A DNA stretch of 64,000 bases, from assembly GCA_965644295.1 (NCBI GenBank), contig CBFFRP010000435.1, positions 1 to 64,000 of the forward strand, written 5' to 3'. This stretch comes from Paraphysomonas bandaiensis. Its lineage: Eukaryota; Chrysophyceae. Below are positions 41,401 through 52,133 of this stretch, in pieces. The position numbers and the translations under genes were made by a program. The notes under the pieces are model-generated. The model made no database searches. It had not been told where the DNA came from and worked only from the letters and a program-made list of their open reading frames with translations. How positions within the stretch are numbered: position 1 is the stretch's first letter; every line of letters begins with the position of its first letter.

Positions 41401-42860
41401 CCAAGACTCAACTCAAACGATCAATTCGATCGCTGATGTTCTTGAAGACGAAATACGACGGACTCGGAAGGTTCGAGAAAATCAAGGCGAGGCTGGTTGC
41501 GAACGGGGCGCAGCAGGACCGGAAACTGTACCCAGACACGTCGTCACCCACTGTGGACATACAGTCAGTATTCGCATGCCTAGCAATAGCAGCGAGAGAG
41601 GGGAGACATGTATCGACAATTGATATAGGTGGTGCATACCTCAATGCGGAGATGTCAGGCGAAGAGGTAATAATGGAATTGGAGCCGATGTTGGCCACAA
41701 TACTCAGAAAACTAGACCCCACAATCCAGCCGTATGTTGATGAAAGAGGCAAAATATTGGTGCGCCTAGACAAAGCGTTATATGGATGCGTGCAGAGCGC
41801 CAAGCTCTGGTACAACACGATAAGAGCTTACCTGGAAAGCATTGGTTTCGTGGCTAACCCGGTGGATCAGTGTGTTCTCAATAGGACTGTCAACGGCAAG
41901 CAGTGCACTATAACACTACACGTGGACGATCTGCTAGTGCTATCACAAGACAAGCGTGACACCGAGTGGTTGGTGGAACAACTAAAGAAACAATATGGTG
42001 AGGTAAAATACTGTGATGACAAAGACATGTCGTATTTAGGTATGCATGTGAGCATGATAGATGACAGGGCAGTGGTGTCAATGAGGGCTTACCTAGACGG
42101 AGTGCTGGAGGAGGCAGCGGTCACTGGCAGAGCAGCATCTCCAGCGACATCATCACTGTTCACAGAGGGCGCAGGACAGAAATTGGGGAGGAAGGAGGCT
42201 GCCAATTTCCATTCAGTGGTGGCCAAATTGCTATATCTGTCAATAAGAGTTAGACCAGACATCCTGCTCAGTATAGCGTACCTCACAACAAGAGTGAAGG
42301 GTCCGACAATCGGAGATCAGCAGAAGTTGAATCGAGTGCTGAAATACCTTGCGCACACAAGGGATCAAGATCTGCAGCTGAAGATTGGAGAACAGCTGCG
42401 GGTAAGAAGCTTCATCGACGCTTCGTTCGCCACCCACGAAGACGGAAAAGGGCATACAGGCGTAGTTGTACAGCTTGGGGGGGCCACAGTACTATGCCGA
42501 TCAACTAAGCAACGAATCGTGACGAAAGACTCGACCGAATCCGAGCTGGTCGGCCTATCTGATATGATGTCTAATGCAATGAGATTACATGAGTTTGTGT
42601 GTGGGCAGGGCTATGCGCTTGACCCACCTGTTATTTATCAGGACAACTTGTCGAATCTCAGTCTCGTAACGAAAGGAGGAGGCAAATACCGATCGAAATA
42701 TCTACGAGTAAGGCAGGCTTTAGTCGAAGAACACCATGATAGGGGAGACGTGAAGCTTCAGTACTTACCTACAGGAGAGATGTTGGCTGATGTGCTGACT
42801 AAACCCCTACAAGGAAAATTGTTTCGTCATTTGATATGTCTGATCGTTGGGAACGAGTAG
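38457..42860 (+). CDS. copia-3 Gag-Pol polyprotein
   Basis: 1467 residues, ATG 12 bp after the LTR. Gag is about 1-300; zinc knuckle CWGCGEPGHRMNEC near 313; protease-like LLDNQADVSVVHP near 360, with DNQA where DSGA or DTGA is usual. The integrase region (about 560-760) has YTDIFSVRQQSF, VTYLDPQPGFKAL and then IDAKIRRLKE where other copia integrases carry a glutamate. RT has FLKTKYDG, STIDIGGAYLNAEM and HVDDLLVLS (near 41920). RNase H has FIDASFATHEDG, DSTESELVGL and QDNLSNLS, ending ADVLTKPLQG. This spelling is like the GalEa group known from marine organisms. No stops, so possibly active. Confidence 0.92.
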   Translation: MKKTTNDKPTRFARFGKKPSTDRPEHVPTLRYGANSNFATFKQRLVVVGMQKYGDLARLVELDKYYEPDAINPEDFDLEDDPYGVNLDLMKDKTKTRGRLIDKMRNDRSAFYSFMVDHLSHESMDAVKLLDEYELMNRTKDPPLLWLAIKQTHKVSTNSSVSTVVRAEARKRYKDAKQGAYESIVTYKERFDHLLEAYKDMNNAEMNEEDIAMDFFEGLDDTRYGEFKTSYLNDLTMGTQTAPTHVNEIYTKASKYLTPKRATRAGGGSAFVSKSKSDKGKKSADSDDTPEQQQGNDTKSHNSKRGQKKRQLICWGCGEPGHRMNECPDSSQESENKHCTTTMLNAFTSGSEPFQWYEVLLDNQADVSVVHPRLLNNVRPASKGCTVAGLSGHALELPNVGELDQFFTCKTADELRASVLCQADVEDIYEVTYRQGESFTVHLPDSDLTFYRKNKMYVADMRDWATAKVNVTTVAEREAQYSKVEVARAREARDLIRNSGFDSERDAVQLVSDGNVTGVRLTPSDIRRAFDIYGRPFEAVRGKQTNKKVSRQYADPELKAEQQKEQRLYTDIFSVRQQSFMLTLAEPLGLTIVTSLENETTDQLGLALQEQVNLLRSYGYIPTVTYLDPQPGFKALRGKITGMEIDVAGAGDHLDKIDAKIRRLKETIRSVHSGLPWNLPDANVRDLVRYANSRMNLRRPSTNGTTVAPRVALTGRKPNYKKELSLAFGDYVECYDPKVKSNNAEQARTEPCIALYPSGNANGSWIFLNLKTNKYVSRTNWVKMVTTQIVIDAVNRISSLHNKSHSPVTTSENESREIEDTTPPAENDEIDKPKEPHEEGQMTAIDTDEGHGHTEERERTKITELVDDDGDRADGPSEQEPGAATPNDIDDPEITGVETTGMTHNTSEVLSSPSAGVSSPSAGARIAAGTRRKPVMYRAYHTSVTKGLKEHGKEAYLAIVRELKQLLHEKKAIVPVHRSDLSKTQLKRSIRSLMFLKTKYDGLGRFEKIKARLVANGAQQDRKLYPDTSSPTVDIQSVFACLAIAAREGRHVSTIDIGGAYLNAEMSGEEVIMELEPMLATILRKLDPTIQPYVDERGKILVRLDKALYGCVQSAKLWYNTIRAYLESIGFVANPVDQCVLNRTVNGKQCTITLHVDDLLVLSQDKRDTEWLVEQLKKQYGEVKYCDDKDMSYLGMHVSMIDDRAVVSMRAYLDGVLEEAAVTGRAASPATSSLFTEGAGQKLGRKEAANFHSVVAKLLYLSIRVRPDILLSIAYLTTRVKGPTIGDQQKLNRVLKYLAHTRDQDLQLKIGEQLRVRSFIDASFATHEDGKGHTGVVVQLGGATVLCRSTKQRIVTKDSTESELVGLSDMMSNAMRLHEFVCGQGYALDPPVIYQDNLSNLSLVTKGGGKYRSKYLRVRQALVEEHHDRGDVKLQYLPTGEMLADVLTKPLQGKLFRHLICLIVGNE

Positions 42861-42876
42861 ACACATCACAGGGGTG

Positions 42877-43163
42877 CGTAGAGGAATGAGAGGATGTTCT
42901 TTTCAGTTTAGTACTTGAAGTGACTGTATAAGATATGCATAGGGCACATAGAGGTGTATGGTGTTATATTATGCAGTGTGTAGTGTACGGCTGTAGAATA
43001 GAGGCATAATTTCCTCTTACTGAGAAGTTCTGTAGTAACGATAAAGAGAACCTTGCTTTGACTACCTGTAGTGTAGACTGTGTGAAAGCAACGGGGGTAT
43101 TCCGTCCGTTTATTGATTAGTAACATCCGTAACATTCGACCGAGTACCGTATTTTTCTCTGCG
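42877..43163 (+). repeat. copia-3 3' LTR
   Basis: Copy of 38158-38444. TGTAT follows at 43164-43168. Confidence 0.92.
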
Positions 43164-43237
43164 TGTATAATGGTATGTATTACATAATACAGCGGTATGT
43201 ATTCTAGCTGTTGATATGGTTTGATACATACATGACA

Positions 43238-44300
43238 TTACTATGAGATTACACGCATGAATAGAAGGTCTATAGCATCAGTAAAACAATGATCTCAGCT
43301 CTTCCGTAGACGTGTTTCGACGGAGTTGTGTGTATGGATCATATCCAAGGTGAGTTGTTCCTCCCTATGATCTCAGAGACAACAATACAAGACCTATAGA
43401 GAGGTACACACAGAAAGGCTAAAAGCGCCCTCATTGCCCTCTTTATGTGTGTGGTACGACACATAGGATGGCGGAATAAGGTGAATACAGAACTTAAGCC
43501 ACTACAGCTACCAGTATGGCTATGTATAATATATATATGGGGTAGGGGATGTACGCACTATATGTATGTATATATATATGTATGTGTTCCATTAAATATC
43601 TCACAGGATTAACATCAGTCTGTATGTACAGGACGATGAATACGACTGAGGGTGTCATATTTAGATATTACAAGTATGATATTTCAGCTGTGGATATATT
43701 GTGGAGAGGAATTATCGAAGAAGTCACCCCACTTGAAGTCATCCACAGAAGACATGCAATGTATGTATCATTGAATTGTATGATGATCTTATATAGCTTC
43801 TTTTGTGTGATTAGTCCTATATGTTAAGCCTTATAGAATGTATATCACGATTTAAATAATGTATGTATAATATATATGTATGTATGCATGTAAGTATTTT
43901 GCATCACTAACTTATAGGCTGTGATACAGATAATATCATCACGACTCACAACTGGGGAGTACTCACAGACTTCCCGCTCCATGAACTACGAAAAGAGGTG
44001 CGTATTAGTTGTGGCATGATGTATGTATTATAACATAGTAATGTATGACACTATGTATTACATACTATACCATTTATATGTGATAAATATGGTATAATAT
44101 ATTGCCAGCAAGAAGACACTGGGTGATATGTAATTGATGTAGGATGACGAAACATCCCAGACTTTTTCTTGGCAACAAGCTTCGGATATGCTGGGAGTGG
44201 AAGTGTAATTCGCGTGTTTAGTTGTCTGTGGTGGGAAATCTCTATTACCCCATGTGTAATATAGTTATTAGTTACGTGTTAATATATTTGGTTTTTTGTC
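43238..44300 (+). other. Multi-exon gene-like segment, copy A (duplicate at 54526-55812)
   Basis: Blocks of likely exon sequence separated by AT-rich, TATG-repeat introns: one at 43334 (MDHIQ before a GTGAGT donor); one at about 43608-43762 after CTCACAG (TTEGVIFRYYKYDISAVDIL and VIHRRHAM); one at about 43917-44000 after CTTATAG (CDTDNIITTHNWGVL, ending before GTGCGT); and one at about 44143-44208 after GATGTAG (DDETSQTFSWQQASDMLGVE, stop). No family recognised. The same blocks recur, damaged, at 54526-55812, so this copy could be the parent gene or another relic. Confidence 0.4.
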
Positions 44301-44417
44301 TGATATGTAACAATTGAGCCCTTACGCTCCATATAGTAATAATTTACTTGAACTGCCGAACTATACCATTACTTTTACCTTTTAATTGTCTTTTAAAAAG
44401 TAGTACACGTGACGCAC

Positions 44418-44650
44418 TGTCATCTAAACTGTTTCATACACTTTCATATGAACCGTGGTATAAATGTCATCTGAATGATTGTTGCATGCACTGTCATACG
44501 AAATGCCGATTAAGGATTAACAGCGTGCGCTGTCATCTGAACTGCTGCATGCACTCTCATATGAACTGTCATACGAAATGCTGACAAACTGTTGCGTGCA
44601 CTGCCATCTAAACTATTGCATAAACCGTCATATGATCTGCCGATGGACTG
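44418..44650. repeat. Degenerate minisatellite, ~24 bp period
   Basis: Repeated variants of GCATGCACTGTCATATGAACTG with substitutions (TCATCTAAACTG, TCATACGAAATG, TCATATGAACTG). Confidence 0.65.
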
Positions 44651-45201
44651 CCTCTATTTTACCGGATATTGCTTACTGAGTTGTAGAAAAATTTCTTCAT
44701 CCAGAATGTAGTCACCTCCGTTACCAATACATATGACCAAAAACTTCAATCAAAGTATCATTCGGAAACTCTCCAGTATGAGAGTGGTACAATGAAGAGG
44801 ATACTGGTGGATCTTCATGTATGTATCGTATCCATCATTCAGGGAATAGTTTCATCATGCCGCCGTCATATCTATCTGTCTTGGTGCATAGACGCTTTGA
44901 GACTACCTCCTGAGCGCTTCCGATCGCTGTTCTCTGTCTTCTTGTCAGTGATATGTAGCAATTGGGCCGTTAGTGTGATGATATGATTCCACTCTTCCAT
45001 GACAGTGTATACCATACCACTATACGTACTATACAGTCACCCCACTACCATACATAACCAACGAGACAGCACATATTTCCCAAAATCCTGCCATTATTCA
45101 ATGGTTGTTTTCTACAGAGGAGTCTCACGATATTTTTGTCTAATATTATCTGATTTCAGGATTTTGGGAAATCTCTTCTTCCCACCCTCACCTTAATATT
45201 A

Positions 45202-45349
45202 GGCTGTTTTTTCCTAAAATCCTGCTATTTTGATGCGAGCCGGGTGTCAAAATAATATTTTGCCATTATTTTGATTTTTGACTGCAAAACGCACCCCACT
45301 GTCAAAATAATACCATTTTTTTGATTTTGACATGTCCTAAGGAACGGCC
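45202..45349. mobile_element. 148 bp Harbinger-type MITE
   Basis: Right end GGAACGGCC, inverted, equals the GGCCGTTCC ends of Harbinger-1. The left end is GGCTGTTTTTTCC. TTA flanks both sides (45199-45201 and 45350-45352). The interior is made of TGTCAAAATCAAAA / TTTTGATTTTGACA motifs also found at 35903-35930. No coding. Such elements are mobilised by full-length relatives. Confidence 0.7.
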
Positions 45350-45352
45350 TTA

Positions 45353-46734
45353 CCGACTTTTTTATCGACTTTGGCCAAAGTCGATATTCATCTACATTCG
45401 ACCGAATGGTGCGTGTATACAACAATGTAACATATTATTGTGATTTGATTCAGTGTCGGGCACATTGTATTCGCAGAAGATGGCTGAAAGTGGCGTTGTG
45501 GAAGCGAATATGTTGTCGTAGATATCGAATAATTGGTCTTACTCAGCCAGAGATATAAGAGCTTTAAGCGAGCTCAGACGACTTTAGTTTGGGAACAAGT
45601 TTACTGTTGCGTGCGAGAGTGCCTTTGTCGCACGAGTCATTCTAATTTATACTTTACCTCCTCGATGCTTCTTTATCAGTTATCATACAAGGCGTCGATG
45701 TGGACACAGCCACGTGGGGATCGGATTTCCCCTAATTTTTGTGCAGGGTAGGAATAAGAAATTGAACTGGGAATTCACATGCTCCGATTTATGGCATCGG
45801 AAGGGCCAAGCACTTGTTTATCTGGACGCTCTATGGAGTGAGATCACTGCATCTGTACATTTCACTTCATAACGGCTTTTTGTGGATACTTATACGAGGG
45901 AAGTTTGTCACTGAGGGACCAATGTGTCAATATTTCTTATTCGCTTTAGTCAGGGACAGGATCTCTTTGACGATTAATTTCTTGACCAATGGGCTAGGCA
46001 ATCCTTTCAGGCAATTGTGCACTATGAGTCAATGTCCAATAATATACATGTCAATGTACAATATATTTAAGCATTTCTAATTTAGCATCAAGAAAATCTT
46101 GGAATTTTTCGTTTCCTTGTATTATCTCAGTTTTGCTTAACTAGTTCTCACTCTTACATCTTACACGCCTATTGCTAAAACCAGACATTCACTGCTGTAT
46201 TATCTCATCTGTTGCATTTTGGAAACTTTCGGGACAAGTTATTTCATCTCCTTTTATTCACTTATTAGTATACTTGCTTAAAATATCTATCCATGCATCT
46301 AATAAACCATCAGACACAATAATGTCAAGTAAATCTCTATCAGTCATCGGTCATAAGATAAGTCTAAGTCATTTTGGTACACTTTATCCATGATGCAGAT
46401 CAATAAAATACATGACGTCAGAGGCAGCGAAATAGCAGTTGCGTCTAGCCAACTAGTACCTTCATAAATACTTGCCTTCTTCTTGGCTAAGGTGGTCTCA
46501 CATGTCTCGGGTAGCTCCTTCTTTTCCTTCAAAATTTTCAGCACTTTTATTCGCTTGCGTGCCAAGTTTCAGACCCTTTGTTCCGAATAGATCGCAGATC
46601 TCATTCTCTCCCATTCAAACTCTTTAAGTGTATCGATTTCAGTGGTCATTCTTGTAGCTTACTATGATTATATACATAGGAAGTAATAAGCAATATGACT
46701 GATCAGTTTGCAGTATTTCTTGTATGGTGAGAAA
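45353..46734. other. No clear gene; possible relic frames
   Basis: Only fragments: a minus-strand stretch at about 46640-46344 (EIDTLKEFEWERMR, a stop, then ARKRIKVLKILKEKKELPE) looks like part of a coiled-coil protein. Nothing else is convincing. Confidence 0.3.
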
Positions 46735-46875
46735 ATAAAAGTCGAGTTTCTCAAAAGTCGAGTTTTGCAATTCTCGAGAAATTTGCTTGTATATGGAGAG
46801 AATATTGGCACTCGAGTTTTGCAAAAGTCGAGTTTTGCATTTCTCGAGTTTTGGCCTTGTATGGGGTGGCCCTTA
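46735..46875. repeat. TCGAGTTTTGCA-rich repeat (inverse of 29660-29830)
   Basis: Copies of AAGTCGAGTTTTGCA and TTCTCGAG, with CGAGTTTTGGCCTTGTATGG at the right edge, the inverse of the block near 29690. Confidence 0.7.
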
Positions 46876-47361
46876 ATACTGCAGACAAAGTGTTTGGAGA
46901 GATGAGATGGTGTGGGGGGTCATGTATCATCTCTGGGGCTTCGATTCTAGGCAAGTCAGTATTCGACCGAAAAAGATGGGATCCCACACAGTGTACTGTG
47001 AGGTAATATACTCACCGGAATTTGGGACATGCCCAAATAATATGTCATAGCAATGGATGGAGGACATTGGTAATAAGCCATATCAATCAATTTGATTAGA
47101 TTTAAGTGCATCACTGCCATCTATAGAAATTTTGTGGATATATATGCTACCTTAAGTAACATTATGCAAACGTGGGAATTTTACAATATTTTGGGAAATT
47201 TAGGAGTATTTACAGCATATAAATAGAAATGTTTTAAAAACTATACAATTTGTAGTATTAGGGTTAGAGACAACAAAAAATATTAATTTTATTAACATTT
47301 TAAGCCCTATAGGATGTAAGAGAAGCACGTGTTCGCTTACCAGCAACCACGTTATCTGCCC

Positions 47362-48662
47362 TTATACTACACCACTGTCAACCCATTGATCATCATGAGC
47401 AACATAAGTGTAGCTGCCAGCAGTCATTGTCCTATTCAAACCTACTTTGTTTCGAACTACTTGTGGTCTTAAATACAATGACTTAAGTCTATCAGTACGA
47501 CCATCAATAATATAGGTAACATCATATAACTTTCCATTCAATGTAGTAACTATACCATTGAGCCCATGAATATTTCTCACTTTCTCATCCATCTCTACAT
47601 CGTCAGGTGGAAGGTCCTCCGGAGCGTAGTCGACGGGAACCTGATCAGATGGGGCCTCCAGTCTACCAAGTTTCCACAAGCCAGATTCTAAATTTCGATT
47701 CCAGTGAACCAGGGGTACCATTATATCTAAAACACAGTTGGATTGCGAGTGTACTTCCAGTACACACGCTTCTGCGTACCATTTCGAAGTAAAAATTCTT
47801 GTCCCTCTCTGTCAAATGGAGCGGTGGGATCGTTTAATCGGCGTTAGGCTAAAATAAAACTGGCCCCTGGTAGCTCATCATCCTTCAATTTATACCGCTC
47901 CTTCCATTTCCGGAACACTTTAGGCTGCATTGGTAAAGCATTCTGCCCAACTCTTTCTCCTCCAATAATATAAGTCCATTCAACACGAGCATTGTGCTCA
48001 GCACAGTGATCGTCTCTTTTGTATCCCCAGCGAGACCAATTTACACAATATCAGTGGTTCGCATTCGCTGCAAATCAGAGAAAGCTGACTCATGTAGTGG
48101 AAGTACGACAGTACGGTCGGGTGGTTGGTCATTAAACAAAACTTGGCCAAGCGAAACATGCAAAGGATGGCCTTCTCTAATATACTCCTCGACATCTTCT
48201 GACCGTGGCATATCTTTTTCCCAATTCCTCCATTCCTCGGACACTGCAGGGTGCTTTGTTCCTAAACTTGTCTCAACTTTAACCATAACATCATCCAATA
48301 GATCTCGGCAACCTCTAGTAGAGGGGTACGGTGAAGGGCGCCGGGGTGGAATTCTACGCAAAATCTTCATACCGTCAACCATAATTCCAGCTTTAGGATA
48401 TTTAGCTTTCAAAGACATTGGTTGCCTTTGCGTGAACTCCACACGATTTACTCATATATGTGATAATACTGACGTGTTCTTCGCTCGCATATGCTCGATA
48501 CAATACTCTCACACCGTTGGTAAAGTAGATTTCATCAGGAGTAACAGTCTCAAATGACCTAGACTCTGTGCAAGCTGTATGTCGCAATGTATAGACGATG
48601 CCATCAGTACAGGTGTGTTTTCGTGTTATTATGCATTGCATTATATTTTTATATATTTTCAA
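47362..48662 (-). pseudogene. Relative of the 2908-6205 transposon gene, with Tudor-like end
   Basis: Minus-strand pieces in order: 48662-48402 (with DEIYFTNGVRVLY); 48442-48041, whose block KHPAVSEEWRNWEKDM...QVLFNDQPPDRT matches NPAVARDWIKWRDEV...DVLFNGPTI of the 3500-5621 gene; about 47990-47840 (VEWTYIIGGERVGQ, FRKWKERYKLKDDE); and 47721-47362, with Tudor-like LYDVTYIIDGR...LYLRP and a final SYTYVAHDD. The frames may be joined by short introns or broken by indels; I could not settle it. The DDE-like 5' half is not present. Confidence 0.5.
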
Positions 48663-49224
48663 AAAAGGTAGCGTCGAGGTGGATTATGACGATGATTCCA
48701 CTGAAGCTGCGAAGCGTCACGAAAATATTTCTGGTATTTGTTGCAGTGAGTGGTATTTAAGCATATTAAACGTATTTTAAGCAGATGGAATGGATATTTC
48801 AAATTGATGGTGATGAGGAAGTGTGAAGTAATGAGGAGGAAGAGGACGAGAAGGCGGGTGGCGATACAATTGGAAAAGATATGGCATGCATTCTATGCAA
48901 TATTCTATACGCCCTTCCCGAATGATACCGGATCGAGGTACGACGTTGCAGTAAATGGTGTGACATGTCAGTCACTAACACACTGTCTGTCACTCTCAAT
49001 ATATATACACATGTCACTACAGAGGTTTACCTCACCCCCAGGGTAGACACATTAGTCAAGACCCTTCCTTCGGGTTCTCGTACACTTACTACTGGTCTCA
49101 CTAAACTCAGCAAGTACGTTATCACTGGTCTCTCTAGACTCAGCAGGTGAAATATCACCGACACGCTTCACGCTGACCCCACTTGGTACAGCACCCGCAC
49201 CACACTCTGGCAAAAAGTACGAAG
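48663..49224 (+). other. Possible exon fragments, otherwise none
   Basis: An acidic stretch after TTTTCAAAAAAG (about 48668-48733, SVEVDYDDDSTEAAKRHE) and another at about 48825-48960 (NEEEEDEKAGGDTIGKDMAC) look exon-like. No gene could be assembled. A short tandem repeat of ACTGGTCTC.CTA.ACTCAGCA lies at about 49090-49147. Confidence 0.25.
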
Positions 49225-49330
49225 GGACTTACTCTTCCTTAAAATCTCATCCGCTGTATAGACTTCTTGGGCGTGCCCCCGAAGCCGGCGTCGATGTAGA
49301 TCCACCCATCTCGTCACACGAGTAATGGGA
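49225..49330 (-). pseudogene. Small fragment of pogo-like transposase
   Basis: Minus strand reads WIYIDAGFGGTPKKSIQ, aligning with WVYIDGHGSHFDPNSIR around the second catalytic Asp of the 10729-13261 transposase. Neighbouring frames are broken. Confidence 0.45.
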
Positions 49331-50724
49331 TTTTAGTACCGCCTGCAGTTATTATAGATGGCTTAACACTGAAACAGTCCAGGCCAGCGGGTCACTCATG
49401 ACTCCCGCAACGCTCATCATAGATCGTATTCCTGATCTAGCGGGGAATACTCTCATCAACAGCACTCACCCCCCCCCATACGCATAATATCAACACATCT
49501 GATACTGAACCACCATCGTGTTCACACTCCATGATGCACCCGCTATACTATACATCATTCTGATGATTAGAAAATAACTACTGTTTCATCATCATAATAC
49601 GTTGAGTTACACTCATTAAACAGCAACACATGATATGCTGCCCAGTTCAACACTTGTTTTCATGGGTTTTATGTCTTGAAGACTCCACTTTGTCTAAAAT
49701 GCTAGTTTTAGTCTCTTCCTTCTGTGTACGACTCAAACGATAGCCTCACAGCTTGTTCCTGCTCAAGCACTGCTGCAGAAAGTCACTATTAGAAGGATAT
49801 AATAGAGGTTCAGTCATCATCTCCAAATAGATCTGATTAATAACAGCCAAACGCTACCATGATGGAAATTGGCATAACTGAACAATAATTTCACTTATGC
49901 TTAGATTATAAGTTAGAAATATATAGTAACATAATATAATAAACTTATGATCAATATCACTTGTCAACCGCCAAATTCAAGATGTCTCAACTACAAATCA
50001 AATTCCATGCAATATTAGATATCACGATCTTATACGGTCAATATATTTCAGTTTCACTACTATGATTGCTATCATGACATTTTTTTCTCATTATACAGTT
50101 AGCCTGTAATCTTCCTTTAACAGTCATAGGTCAAATATCTTTGAACATCTTCCCTTGATCTGGTTGAAAATATAGCCCAACAAAAAGTTACATCTTTTTA
50201 TCTCGCACCACGCTCTATGTCTCAGTTGAGACCGTGGCTGGGTTACACTGGCTGGCCCAGGCCTAGTATGGCCTCTTCTCCGCACGCACTGCTGCATTTT
50301 GTATCACACCACCTTACCGACAAACTCTTGTCCAAACATATTGTACACGTTCCAAGCTCCATTAATTGCTTGGTATTGCAATTCCCGTCTTGCTAACTGT
50401 CTCAGTTAAATCATGTGCCTGCACCACTGCAGCGCTTCAACCTACTCTCTACTACCACCCTAGTAGACACCCCCGCTTAGTACACCGATCTCTCCGGTTA
50501 CAGCGATTTATAGCGTTGCTCGCGTGGACAGGTAATCGCAAACTGCCTCCTCGTACATGCTCTGCACCCACTGCATCTTATTGACCCCATTCCATGGTAC
50601 AAATGGACTATCTCTTACACACAAGCCAAGTCAACATGGTTTGCCAGAGGTGCATTTATCAAGCAGAGTCCCCCATCACCCTGCCTACCTATCATCCCTA
50701 CAGTATGCACACCTCATTGGGTGA
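49331..50724. other. No gene seen
   Basis: AT-rich to mixed sequence with only short frames. No repeat recognised apart from the minisatellite that follows. Confidence 0.5.
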
Positions 50725-50854
50725 TGTATATGTACTTGTATACCTGTACTGTTGGACACATCACCAAGAAGTACATGTACTTGTATACCTGTACTGTTGG
50801 ATACATCATCATGTACTTGTACTTGTGTACCTGTACTGTTGGACACATCACCGG
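50725..50854 (-). repeat. Minisatellite, three ~42-45 bp units
   Basis: Three units ending TACCTGTACTGTTGGACACA, TACCTGTACTGTTGGATACA and TACCTGTACTGTTGGACACA followed by TCA: the reverse complement of the units at 29427-29508. Confidence 0.8.
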
Positions 50855-51239
50855 CTCTCTCTCTCTGTCCAACACGACACTCATAACACCGCTGCTCTTT
50901 CATACACACGCTACATCCTCCTCGAAAACCTCCAGACAAACCATCTCCCCTCCCTTCGTCTCTGATACCTTGCCGTCATCTCTCTTCCACACACACTCTA
51001 TGCCTCAGCCTGTACCCCCATGCACTAACGTACACACTAACATGGGCAGCTGAGGACATCCGAGTCTCTCCTCCAGACCATCATGATCATCTCGTGCATA
51101 GGTCTATCAGAGTACTCGACCTTGGTAGACCTAGTTATATTACACAGTCTCACACTCCTCAATCAGATAGTGTGCCTCTTCTTGGATCATCACACTCCCT
51201 CTCGACTCCCTGTTGCTGGACACACCGGATAACACTCAT

Positions 51240-51385
51240 AAATCTCCCTTCACAGCGCCACATTCCACCTCTCCACCCACCTCTCAGACCACACGCCTAA
51301 CACTAGGTACACTCAGAACCTTACTACAGAACCCTGTACCTCTACACAGCCCGGTGGAATCTCATATCAAGGGGAGGCCCCCTGA
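51240..51385 (+). repeat. 3' tail of the non-LTR element (also at 63885-64000)
   Basis: Shares CCACCCACCTCTCAGACCAC, ACGCCTAACA.TAGGTACACT, CAGA.CCT and CAGAACCCTGTACCTC with the last ~115 bp of the window, downstream of the RNase H/zinc-finger coding there. A severely 5'-truncated copy is likely. Confidence 0.75.
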
Positions 51386-52133
51386 TCACATCCGCCAGTG
51401 AGTCCTAGGACACACGATCACGGCGAACCTCACAATCAACATTAAGAACGGAAGTGGTCGCACCTTGGAGATTGCGGCGACGCGCAAGCAGCTTCTGTAG
51501 TGCTAAATAGTAGGATAATAGAGTCTGTGCTGATTAGTTATGGGTAGAGGTCTAAATAGGATGACTAGTATTCAACTAGCCACTACATTGGCACGAGTTT
51601 TTAACGCCTATTGCTAAATAATAAGACTTTCAATATATATATCTTTGAACTACAGCGTTCAATTGCTCTCAAATAGCAGAACTCAACACGCAGCCCTGAA
51701 AAAACCACACTTTGGGCCATTTTTAAAAACAATTTAATGTTATGCCAGCTTGTTGGTAAGTGTCACATAGAACAAGAAGTGGCCAAAAGTTAAGTGAGTG
51801 GTATTGTTACATTGACACCTATGCACAAATATTCCAAAACGAACAATAGCAGCATATTCAAATAATGCGTTTATAGAACCAATACAGTATAGCAGAAGTA
51901 AAAATCAAGAGAACTGTTACGTCTGGGATGAATGATCAAAGCTATAAAAACAGTTTTTGAGTGCCGCTTGGATCAAGCAAAATGTCCTCGACGTCAATTA
52001 GAACAAAATAGGGGTATTGCTTTTTGTACTTTTCTATGTACTCCTCGATACATCTTAAGTGTCTTAGTAATGTGAGCATACAAGTCTGATCTGGATCGGA
52101 CTTCATGCATTCCAAGCGATACTAAAAAAATAC
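51386..52133. other. No gene seen
   Basis: Spacer downstream of the LRR gene. AT-rich from 51600. No repeat recognised. Confidence 0.5.

Larger units (their letters stand above)
38158..43163 (+). mobile_element. Complete GalEa-like Ty1/copia element with a self-complementary primer site (copia-3)
   Basis: Identical 287 bp LTRs at 38158-38444 and 42877-43163, flanked by TGTAT (38153-38157 and 43164-43168). LTR ends are CGTAGAG...CTCTGCG, a short imperfect inverted repeat instead of TG...CA. One uninterrupted 1467-codon gag-pol frame. Directly after the 5' LTR, TAAGAGGAAATTATG (38445-38459) is the exact complement of CATAATTTCCTCTTA inside the LTR (38286-38300); no TGG-type tRNA site is present. 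Identical LTRs and intact coding suggest a recent, possibly active copy. Confidence 0.93.
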
